Shown: positions 27,201-39,200 of the stretch, piece by piece
Layout: every line of letters starts with the position of its first letter
Position numbering within the stretch: the first letter of the stretch is position 1
From: Asterias amurensis
Lineage: Eukaryota; Echinodermata; Asteroidea; Forcipulatida; Asteriidae
DNA length: 64,000 bases
Assembly (NCBI RefSeq): GCF_032118995.1
Contig: NC_092663.1
Span: 3,720,001-3,784,000 of the forward strand
Reading direction: 5' to 3'
Translations under genes and position numbers: made by a program
The notes under the pieces: model-generated
Seen by the model: only the letters and a program-made list of their open reading frames with translations
Databases searched by the model: none
What the model was told of the DNA's origin: nothing

Positions 27201-30200
27201 TATTTTCAAGTTGATGAAATAAAATAATTTCAGTCAGACAGCATTAAGTTGTTTAATGATTGATTTACCTTCTGTTGTCGTTGTCGCAAGAGTAGTAGTT
27301 GACAGTTCTGTTTTTAAGAAATGAGAAAGATAAAGACCATTTATTTAAACGAATCTCCTCTTTGACCTATACTCTCACACTGGAACTCCTCATATCCAAG
27401 TTTCTCACACTCTCACTGAATGTTACGTACCTTCTTCACAACCAAGGATAGCAGCACGTAAACTGAACTGAAGTTTGCTGTCAGTGGATTGACTTTCATC
27501 CATTCGAGAGAGGGAAACTACTTCTAAGCGCAATCCTATTAACCCTTTCAGCGGCTTTATCAATGTTACATCTGAAGCTTGCTCATTCAGCCTCATATTC
27601 TGCACCTGCAACACCAATAACAAGAATGAGTATAGAATGGCCATTCATACCTGATCATTTGAGTGCCGCTCAACTTTGACATATGGCAATAATTTGTTAA
27701 TACTGTCAATTGAATGTGTACTTATTGTGGGTAGGTTAATTTGAATAGGGAGAGTCTATGCTGAGAAAAGCTTCACTCACCAATGCTTTACCAGAGGCTC
27801 CCTGTACTATAACAAACGTTTCACCCAGTCTGCGTTTAGTTAACAAGATGAATTCAATGTTGTCGTTGTTTGTACTGCCCTGAAGCCTTACTCCAGTAAC
27901 TGTGACTTCTGTCTTGAAATCTATGGTTACACTGGGGTTTTTGACAGTTTCTCGATCTTTCAAAGATGGCTGGTTATCAAGGGAGAACGTCCAAGGTTGC
28001 TGTGCGTTGACACTAGTTGACTGATCGTTGGCAATAGCCGGTTGTACTGATCGCTTGGCTTCCAGTCCCTGCGTTCCGTCAAGCTGCTCCATACAGTAAC
28101 CTATTACGAAACCGCAACCAGAAGATTAATTTCAAAATAATTCTTCGAGAATGAAAGGTTCAGCCAGTAATTTTTTGAAACCTTGACGAAAAAAATGAAA
28201 TAAAGTACACACCTGCAGTTGTAGAAGTTGAAGACTGAGTTGTGGTGGTTACAACTGCAATTGTAATAAACAATAAAAGTTTCTGTTATAACCAACTGAA
28301 TTGCAAAAGATAATGAGAAACAATTTTGCCACGCACGCTGGATAGTGTATATCAACTGCAAATGACAGAGAACATGTAACTCGTAGAGACAGCGAGCGAG
28401 CGCAAGGCTTTCAGAACTCATGGGAGAGTCAACAGTAAATGAAAACATCTTATCTCAATTTAAATCAAGATATTGATGCAGATTTCATTTCCAGACTAGT
28501 GTTGTATTTAGAGAACAACATAATCAATAAAACTAAAAGACAATTTGGGCGAGCGATGGACAAAAAGTGATTAACTACCGTAGTAAACTGACAGGTACGT
28601 TGCAATAAGGAGAAAAACCTTGACTAAGATTTCCTTGCCCTAGCCAGCATATTTTGCTTTACCTTTAGTCGTTGTGGTCACTGGAGTAGTAGATGAAATC
28701 TCTGTTTGGAATAAAAAATTAAAAAAAGTCATTATTAATTTTTCTTTAAAAAAAAAGAAGACTCTTGTAATAGTTTTTGCATTTGGCAGTAATGGATGTA
28801 ACTTTCACTCACCCTTCTCACAGCCGAGGACCTCAATTCGCAAACTACCAGTTCCGCCATTCTCCTTTTTGATAACTTGTAGTTTAACTCCAACTACTCC
28901 AGGCAAGGGAGAGTCAAGAGTGATGGACTTTAAGTTGTCTTGGTACAATGTTGCTCCGAGTTTCTCACCTTCCAGCACATCAACAAACTGTCCATTATCT
29001 TCAGATTTGGCTGAGAGAATGAATTCCAGGGTAATGACATCCTCACCATTCCCTTGTAGTTTAAAACCACGCACTTCAACTTTAGATTGGTACTGAACAA
29101 TCACCCATGGATTGTCATATTCCTCACCAGCATCTGACGACAACTGGAAGGTCCACGGATTTTCAGAGTTGATAAGTGTTGATTGATTTGCTAGTGTTTG
29201 CTGTGGTGCGAATGAACGCTGTTCAAGATTATCCAGCTCACTCAAGGGATCCATGCAGTAACCTGTAATTTGATAACGTCAAAGGTTTTTTTTAAAAAGA
29301 TGATCAGCAATATAATCATTACATCCTAATGATTGTGACAATGATAACAAATGTGAAAGAGAATTCGGCCATTACCTGCAGTAGTCGAGGTTGATGTTTG
29401 GGTTGTAGTTGTTACCACTGCAAATAACAAAATATAGATTGATATCAAGTTGTGCAAAAAGATAATTTTTTGCAATCTGCTTATATTTTCTTTTGCTTTT
29501 GAAGATGAGAGTTCACATGTCATCCTGTCACTGATTTTGAAGAGGGAGTTGCTCATGCAAAGAACATTAAACACAAAGATAAATGTCAGAGTTCATACTC
29601 AAGTAAATTTATTAAAACAAAAAGATAGACACCACATGCATTTTATTTAGTGTACCTTTAGTAGTTGTGACAACCGGTGTAGTAGTGGAGATTTCTGTTT
29701 ATAATCAAGAAGAATTCACCATTAATAAAAAAACAATTTATAGTGTTGTCAATGTAATTTATTGTGTGTACATATTTTCGAAAAGCGACAAGGAAAATAT
29801 ATTTCTAATATATGTATACATATTTTTTTTAATTCACTTTTAAATTGTTTATTTTTTTATAGTATTGAATTTGAATGTTTGAAGCACACTAGGAAAACAC
29901 TACATTTACTTCTTATTTTAAGATGATAGATAAAAATGAGATTGAATTGAATTGGCTCACCCTCTTCGCAGCCAAGAACATCAAAGCGCAAACTACCAAA
30001 TCCGGCATCTTCTTGATCTACAGACTCAAGTTGCAAGCTAAGAGCCAGCAAACCAGATAAAGGAGAAGGTAGTGCGACGGTTTCGACTCTCTGGTTTGTC
30101 AGATCTGCAATTAGTTTTTCATCTTCCAGCTCTACAAACAGTCCATCAACTTCGTACTTAGCCGACACAACAAATTGCAATTCCTTGACAACATCACCAC

Positions 30201-33200
30201 TTCCTTGCAGCTTAAATCCGTGCACTTCCACCTTGGACTTGAACTCAACAGTCACCGTAGGTTTGTTCTCTGCATCAACATATGGCAGTAGTTCGAATAT
30301 CCAGGGATTGTCAGCATTAATACCGGTTGATTGATTTTGCTGTGGTGATATAAAACGTCTTTCTTCTAGATCTAGCAGGCCATTTAATGGTTCCATACAT
30401 TCTCCTGAACAAATCACATTAAACATAATGTTGAAAAGATAGTTATAAATTGAAACAAAAGCAGCGGTGCGAATAAGTAAAAAAAAGATCGGAATCGACA
30501 ACAAAAGAAATAAACCTTTAGCTGAGAATTCATAATTGATTTGTAGTATTTACCTGCTGTAGTAGAGGTTGACGTTTGGGTCGTAGTAGTAACAACTGCA
30601 AAACAAATTAAACATGGATTCTTATATCAATAGTTTAGTTGTATATTGGTACTAAATGCTGGCTGCATATTTTGTTTTTATTGTGCGAGTGTTCTTTAAA
30701 TTTGTGAGTATGAGTTTCATTCCCCTCAATTGCATAATAGTTTTTTTTTCACAAAGATGGACAGAAAAGCTTTTGCTGTTATCTGTTTGGAAGTGGAGAA
30801 TAATTGCATAAGTGTTGTTGTTGTATTTTTTATTTTTTACATTCATGCAATACAAATATTGAGATATTCAGCAATAATTAAAGGGTTTACAAAGATGGAC
30901 AGAAAAGCTTTTGCTGTTATCTGTTTGGAAGTGGAGAATAAATGCATAAATAAGTGTTGTTGCTGTTGGTGATGATGTTGTTGTTGTATTTTTTATTTTT
31001 TACATTCATGCAATACAAATATTGAGATATTCAGCAATAATTAAAGGGTTTACCTTTAGTCGTTGTGACAACTGGTGTAGTAGTGGGTATTTCTGTTTAG
31101 GATGACAGAAAAATCATCGTCAGTCATTCTTATTGTTGTGTGTTAAAGGCACTGGACACTATTGGTAATTGCTCAAAATAAAAACTTACTTTGTAACGAG
31201 AAATGGCGAGCTGTTGATAGAATTAAACATTGTGAGAAACAGCTCCATCTGAAGTAACATAGTTTTTGAGAAAGTATTTTTCCATTAAATTATTTAAATT
31301 TTATTTCACGAGACCTCAGAATATGATTTTGAGGTCCCGATATCAAGCATCTGAAAGCACACAACTTTGTGTGACAAGGTTTTTTTTTCCATTATTATCT
31401 CGCACCTTCGAAGACCAATTGAGTTCAAATTTTCACAGGTTTATTATTTTGTGCATTTATTGAGATACAGCAAGTGAGAAGACTGGTCTTTGACATTTAC
31501 CAAAGATGTCTAGTGTCTTCAAAGTATTTTGCAACAAAGGTTGAAAGCTTGCACCTATTTGTTATGCTTACCATCTGTAGTTGCCTTGATGCATTCCTCT
31601 TGGGATGGCTGGTAAATGCATGATCTACCAATTACATCATCTTTTTTCATTGGTGGTAGGCATAAACATGTGTCATTACACTCCTGGGGAACAGCGAATA
31701 GGCACTTTTCGTCAATAAAGTCACCCTCACAGTCAAGGTTGCATGTGCATGTTTCAGTGCAATAATCTGTAAACAAAATAACAATCATAGTTTTAGTCAT
31801 TCAATTCAAAGGCAGTGGACACTATTGGTAATTACTCAAAATAATTATTATCATAAAACCTTACTTGGTAATGAGTAATGGGGAGAGGTTGATGGTAGAA
31901 AACATTGTGAGAAACGGCTCCCTCTGAAGTGCCATAGTTTTCGAGAAAGAAGTAATTTTCCATGAATTTGATTTCGAGACCTCAGATTTAGAACTTGAGG
32001 TCTCAAAGTCAAGCATCTGAAAGCGCACAACTTCGTGTGACCGTGGTGTGACAAGGGTGCTTTTTTCTTTCATTAATATCTCGCAACTTCGATGACCGAT
32101 CGAGCTCAAATTTTCACAGGTTTGTTATTTTATGCATTATGTTGAGATATACCAACTGTGAAGACTAGTCTGTGACAATTACCAATAGTGTCCACTGTCT
32201 TTAAACACACATTTAATTCAGTTCAATTCAAATACACGTTCATTTCCATACTTCCATCAAAAATATCGAAAATTACATGTACTACAAATGTACAGTGTAA
32301 AGCAAAAAATATTAATTAAGTTACAGTAAACATAATTGTAATACATGTAAATAAAGTTTGGGGTCGTTTTGATAAGCAGAAGCTTGTAAAAAACTAGAAA
32401 TTGAGAGTTTGTGTACAAACTCAGGGTGTTCGGGTGAATGGTCAAATGAGGTCACGTTGTGTACAACATTTGTAGAACATTACAAGAGGTTTCATGTAGT
32501 GAAAGAATCTTGTACGTAGCGTTTGTGGTTCTCAAGATATGAATTTTTCAATTATTTACCGTTTATTTAACGTAATGACGTCATCAATGACGTCATCATT
32601 CCAAAAAAGTTGCGGGTTCATCTACTCATGAAGGTTCATGTTTATGATAAGTTTCAAGTTCATAGTAGTTTAACATTTTGTTCAAAATCGCACGAAGAAA
32701 GATGAGGCGAATCCCAGCGTAGTGGAATTTGAATTACGCGCGCCTTCAACGGAGTGTGCATGTGTATACACAACCCGTAATGCCCACAGCCACGCAGTGC
32801 TGTTTTGTCGTAGAGCATGGATACAATGTAGGCCTACATGAACTACACGCACACACACCCACACACCCACAATACAATAGTAGCATTCACATACATGAAT
32901 GGCGATACTATCTGGTTTCTACGCGTAATGAATGGAGGTCAACACAAACGCGCGCTTTTACGACCAGAAGGCAAAATTCAACTGGCATTATGTTTGTGCA
33001 AAAGTTTGAGCAGGATAACTGATCTTCAAACTGATATTCAAATTTTGCAAACATGATATATAGTTCTTGAGATATGAACTTTTGAAATTTTGAACTTCCG
33101 GTTTCAACCGGAAGTAAAAGTCACATGAGGTCACGTTGTGCACGACTTTTGTAGCTAATTACAAGACCTTTTATATGCACCAAATATCTTGTGTGTGGCA

Positions 33201-36200
33201 TTTGTAGTTCTCAAGATATGAATTCTCCAATTTTCAGCGTTTTTTTGAACGTAATGACGTCATCAATGACGTCATCATTCCAAAAATGTTGCTGTTTCGT
33301 CTACTCATTAAGATCAATATATATGGTAAGTTTCAGGTTCATACAAGCTTTAGTTTTTGCGAAAATCGCGCGAGAACGTTCGAGGAGAAGAACACGCAGA
33401 AAAAAAAAAAAAAAAAAACAAAAAAAAACAGAACAATAACAATAGTTGTTCGGCTGGTGGCCGAACACCTAAAAACCAGCCAGACAGACATAGAAACAAA
33501 AAAACCAGACAGACATGCAAACAAAAGGACAGGCGCACATTAGACATGACAACTACTCTGACATGAGACAGATCAGAGGAAATACAACAAATTCATAATA
33601 TTTGGCGACAAGATGGCAGTGATACATGTAGTTTAATAATAAATATAATAATTACCAGTTTTTATAAAGCACTTCTCAAAGCGCTTCTGACACTATTACC
33701 CCTGGTCACTGGGCCTTAAATCATTCCTTAAAGGCAGTGGACACTATTGGTAATTACTCAAAATAGTTTTTAGCATAAAAACTTACTTGGTAATGAGTAA
33801 TTATGGGGAGCTGTTGATAGTATAAAACATTGTGAGAAATGGCTCCCTCTGAAGTAACGTAGTTTTTCGAGAAAGAAGTAATTTTCAACAAATTTGATTT
33901 AGAGACCTCAGATTTAGATTTTGACATCTCGAAATCAAGCATCTGAAAGCACACAATTTCGTGTGACAAGGGTGTTTTTTATTTCAGTCATATCTCTCAA
34001 ATTTTCACAGGTTTTTTATTTTGTGCATATGCTGAGTTACACCGAGTGGGTAGACTGGTCTTTGACAATTACCAATAGTGTCCAGTGTCTTTAAACCATC
34101 TCAACTCCCTGGGGAGTATAACCTGTGCGACAATTACATGCAATACTCGGCTAAACCAATCACAAGAACCATCTCTGCCCTCACAGGTACCCATTGGGTG
34201 GAGAGAAGCAATTATAAGTTAAGTGTCTTGCTCAGGGACACAAGTGTCACGACCGGGATTCGAACCCACACTCTGCTGAACAGAAGTGTTTAAGCAGAAG
34301 CAATAAAATAAATACGTAACCAGGATTGATCATCAGATGTGTATCTGTGTGCTATTTTTAGTGGCAACACTCCGACTTCCAACAGAGATTTACACCCATA
34401 TACATGTAAGCTTTGGCTTTTCTGGTTATGCTCCCATTTCCAATTCTCCTTAAAGACACTGAACACTATTGGTTATTGTCAAAGACTAGTCTTCTCACTT
34501 GGTGCATCACAGTATATGCATAAAGTAACAAACCTGTAAAAATTTGAGCTCAATCGGTCGTCAAAGTTGGGAGATAATAATGAAAGAACAAAACACCATT
34601 GACACACGAAGTTTTGCTTTCAGATGCTTGATTTCGAGATCTCAAATTCTAAATCTGAGGTCTTGAAATAAAATTCGTGGAAAATTACTTCTTTCTCGAA
34701 AACATTACTTCAGTGGGAGCCGTTCTCGCAATGTTTTATACATCACAGCTCCCCATGAAAAACATTACCAAGTAAGGTTTTATGCTAATAATTATTTTGA
34801 GCAATTACCAAGAGTGTCCACTGTCCTAAACACTGTTCGATTATCTGTTGGAATGGGAAAAAAAGTATGTTTATACTTACAGGGTCTAGGAGGCAATGTA
34901 GATGTTGAGGGCGTCGTTGAGTGACAAAGACCCGTTTCATAACAAGTTATTCTGTTGTAGTGACATTTACACTCCTGACAGTCAGCGGTTTCCCATTTGT
35001 CAAATGGCTACAAAATCCAGATCAAACAAAGTAACAGGTTTAGTAATCTATTTACCCTCGTCAGTTTCAAAGCATTATTCATTTCAAATTGAGTTTGATT
35101 ACAAGCCTACAATTATAGCAATCTGGTTTCAAACAGTTTGAGCAATTCAATTTAATATGACATTTATCTCACTCTTTTTTCAAACAATTCGTGTCAGTAT
35201 ACAAAGTTGATATTTTTGGTGTTTGGTTTTTTTTTTTTCTTCTTACCAAACGAATGTTGCCATTTTCATCCAGACACTGGCATGCCTTTGGATGAACACA
35301 TTGTGTGCCATTGTAAACGGTGCCTTGCTTGCACTCACAACACAACTCCTGTGGCATTTCGAAGCACTCCATGTCGTGGCAAACTCTTTCTCGACAGTCT
35401 TTGCAGAGAGCTCTTTCCTCTGTTTTGGCACACGCTATTGACCAAAAATATTAGAGGTTATTAGCCAACAATACTTAAAACAACACATTTCCTTAGATAC
35501 ACTATTGGACATAAAATACATTTGCTACAAAAAATATTGTATTGAAGAAGGTTGGAAAGATGTTTTCAAAGTATAGAAAATAAGGATCCTTACAAATATG
35601 CCTCGGAGTTGCACGGTTTTTGTTTTTACTTCGTGAGCTAACAAATTGTACCAAACTTTACAAAATGGCAGACCGCAGAAGGGAAACAACACAATTTCAA
35701 GGCATGTGTGTGGATCACTAAATTCTAGTTCTAACACAATAATTATACTACTTGGCAAAACTTGCAAGGAGCTTTTAGCAACTTGAACTCTAAAAATAAG
35801 TAACAAATTTAAATCTTAAATTTAAATGCGTTTTGTTTCATTGCTAATTTTTCTTACAATTTCCACTGAGATTTACTACCAATTAAAATTGACAAACATT
35901 TCTGATGAACTGTTTGAAAAACCTACCCACATAAAGCACTTACCTGGAGAGGGTGGTGGCAGTGTGGGAGGCAAGGCTGGAATAAACAAATGAGAATATT
36001 TATAAAACGCATTCAACTGAAAGAAACATAATCATATGTAGACAGGTTAAAATTATTATAAATATCGGACTTCACTATGACAAGTAAAACACCAAATATG
36101 AAACATAAGTCTTGCTTCCTTTACAATTTGTATTTTTGTTCTTCACATACAGTGTATCTTGAAATTTATACCAAAAATTCATAACACAAATTTAAAGGAA

Positions 36201-39200
36201 CATTTTGAAAATGTAGAAATTTGAGATCGATCGGCCATCCAAGTCACGAGACATTAGTGAAAAATCCATTACACATTTTGCATGTCATTTATTCCCCCCC
36301 AAAAATGAATAAAACGCTCACTGAGCGATAAACTCCAAGCTGGACAAAAGTTTATTTATTTCTCATCAAATGACATTTCAGACAGAAGAAGTATTTCAAG
36401 GAATATGTTCTTCTGTTATCATCATTAGACCGTGTAAGTTGTATGTAAATCAGTGATCTTAGACCATTTTTTCTCGTACCAATTCTGTAATTTCCTTTTA
36501 AAACTTTTGATGAGCAATGCTCTTTATTTAAATTAAGACAACTTACGGCAATTTTCTTCATCATACTCGTTTGCACAGTCCATATTTCCGTCACACACCC
36601 ATTTATTTGGGATGCAGAATGTTGAGTTGCAGTTGAAGTCTCCTACACAAATGTCTGGTACACAGTGGTAACAACATTCTTGATCGTCCTTCACTAAAAC
36701 ATGTCCCTAAACAAATAGCAACCGAAAGAAGTTGTTTTACAAAAATGGAATACTTTTAAAGAAGAAGAGACAAGAAAGTAACAAATTCCAATCTTTGACA
36801 GAAGTCAGAGGATTCTAAAGAAAAAAAGCCGAGATGTCAACTTTTGTCAAGCCTTACTTGGAGCGGTTTACCAAATCACCAGGGGTTGGTTAGAACCTAT
36901 AAACTGTAGGCCTAATAGTCGCTTCAAACTTCTGCTCCTTTACTTTTTTTATTCTGAAAGTCCTAAAATATTGCAATACAAGTTAATAATAATAATATCA
37001 AAGTCTTTTATAGTGCACAAATCTATCAACAGGGTACACAACACAAGGGACCAACAGCTCTACTTCCCATCCGAAGGATGAAGCAATGGTTAGGCGTCTT
37101 ACTTAAGGACACAAGTGTCCCAACTGGGGATTCAAACCCACAATCTGCTGATCAGAAACACCAAAGTTTGGATTTGGTGCTCTTAACCGCTCGGCCACAA
37201 CATTCCACAGTTCTCTATCAATGCTTCATGTTATTATCAGTTATGTCACTGAGCTCACAGAGTAATGTTTTCCTGTGGAATTTTCTTGAAACTTACTTCT
37301 TTGCATTCCAGGTCCTTTCCGCACTGCATGTGTTCACAATTCATGATGAATTCGTTTTTATACTTGCATTCACATGATGTACACACATCATCCTTCCATG
37401 ATGTGTCGACCTGTAAAAGAGAGAAATAATTAATTTAAAAAAGCAAATGTTTGATCTATCTATAATTTATCCTGGACCAATTTAGATCTTGACAATTGCA
37501 AAACACTGGTATTTATTAGGTCTTAGAAGTGACAACAAATAGTTGTTCAGGGTAAGACGATGGAAAGAGTTGTGAAGAAAAAAAATATTTCCTGGGATCA
37601 AAGAAATAATTTCCATCAAGGAACATTATTTGTTGGCGATGTTTACTATTTACTATAAGATGAGACTATGCCTTCTGCCGACAGGTATAACAAAGATGTT
37701 CTAGAATTCAACTTTTTTTTTTACGAGAGATCGCCAACATCACAAGGCCGGACAGCAACCTGAAAGTGAGGGCTAACTTAACTGATTTGGTTGATCGATC
37801 CAAATCAACTGCCACCAGGGGCATGGTAGACCTATTCCTGGAGCCTTAGAATGCAATACCTTCCCTATTTTTTACAAAGCAATTATGGTCATGGGCACAA
37901 GATTCATGACCCACACTCTGCTGCTCATAACACCAAAGCTTGGGTCCGGTGAACTACGTAAAAAGCTCGACCACGACCATTGGGCCACTGACAAACTTAC
38001 CGCATGGCAGGTGTCTGATTTGTCGTCGTAACATCCGAAGCACTCTCCAGATGGAGTTGTTGTTGCTGTTGTTGTTTCAGGGATAAACATCGTTGTTGTC
38101 TCAGGTACTGTTGGGTGTGGATGACAGCAAATAAATATGCATTATGACCAATTCTGTTTCTGTAAGATTGGTGGTTTAAAATAGATTTGTCAAATGTATT
38201 TCTTGATCGAAAATTCCCTTTGAAAAAGAGTTGGGCATTGAGAGAAAACATTAACTGATATTATAATTAGCAAAGGGAGGTTTGCAGTAACACCATGTGG
38301 ATATCTCTTTTGAGTAGTCTTGGTTCTGAAAAGAACTGGTGGTTATAGACTCAATGTTTCGATCAGTATGGTATGATCGTCTTCAGGAGCATGAAGAATG
38401 AAGACGAGCAGAGCATACTGAACAAAATGTTGAGTTGTTAAGCACCGGTTCTTTACAGAACCAACACTACTAAAAAGAGATATTCACATGAAGTTACCAC
38501 CAACCTCTCTTAGTTATACGTCCACCGTGCAAAAATTCAAATCCTACTAATATATTGGCAGTATATTGCGCCACGGTACCTTGTAAACCATTACATGGCG
38601 CTAATAAGGATTATGTCTTATATGTCAAACTTCGTCCCACTCCTTGCAGTAATAATACCAGGCGCTTTGTATCCTTTGGCAAAAGGCGTGTTGTAAATAC
38701 AGTAATTGTTATTATTATAAAAACAATAATATGATATTTATGACAATAATATGATATATAATATTGGGTTCACAGTCTAAGCATGAATGAGGAACCTGTG
38801 AGTAAAACTTACTTGGTTCACAGTAACAGCACATACTTCCATCCGGATTAACAAGCACTTCTTCGCTCTAATATAACAAAAAATATGTCCAGTCACAAAC
38901 GGTTATGACCGAGTACAAATCATAATAGTAAAAACTTGTAAATATGCCCACATATCCAACCTGCTGGGTGTTCAAGGCTCAGGAAAACAACAAACGAAAG
39001 AAAACAGACGCAACTAAGTTAGTCCTTGAAAACCTTTGACTTTGGATAAGTTTTGAGAAGAGATTTGAATTTGGTACAAAGACAAGATCTCAGATTAAGT
39101 GGTACAGAGTTCATATTTCATGCCTTGTATTTAAAAAGGAATTGTATGGCATTAAGCAAAATTTCCCTGGTGTTTAGTTGTTTCAATACTTCAGAAGTCA

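Larger units (their letters stand above)
24410..29262 (-). repeat. Array unit 6 (4853 bp, long form)
   Basis: Complete unit. Linker exons are at 24523-24564, 24830-24868, 25730-25771, 26089-26127, 26806-26847, 26995-27069, 27269-27307, 28213-28254 (with a Pro to Ser change) and 28663-28701. Confidence 0.95.
29263..31126 (-). repeat. Array unit 7, partial (N-terminal edge of the array)
   Basis: Contains the linker exons 29376-29417, 29656-29694, 30554-30595 and 31054-31092 plus one EPLNG domain. It is a short-form copy. Homology to the unit stops near 31126, where the next base run no longer follows the EPMSG-proximal intron, about 17 bases before a transposon-like element. So the array begins, in protein order, with an EPLNG domain. 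Confidence 0.92.

Noticed and set aside
211-29262. CRISPR-like or satellite array
   Set aside because: The period is 4.8 kb, with spliced coding exons and canonical splice sites; it is a coding higher-order repeat, not a CRISPR or simple satellite.
33395-33550. Lys-rich small protein (plus-strand frames with poly-Lys)
   Set aside because: Caused by an A-rich run; no splice or coding support.
37130-37205. Functional tRNA gene on the minus strand
   Set aside because: Same reason: box A and B-like motifs in a dispersed repeat with several diverged copies in the window.
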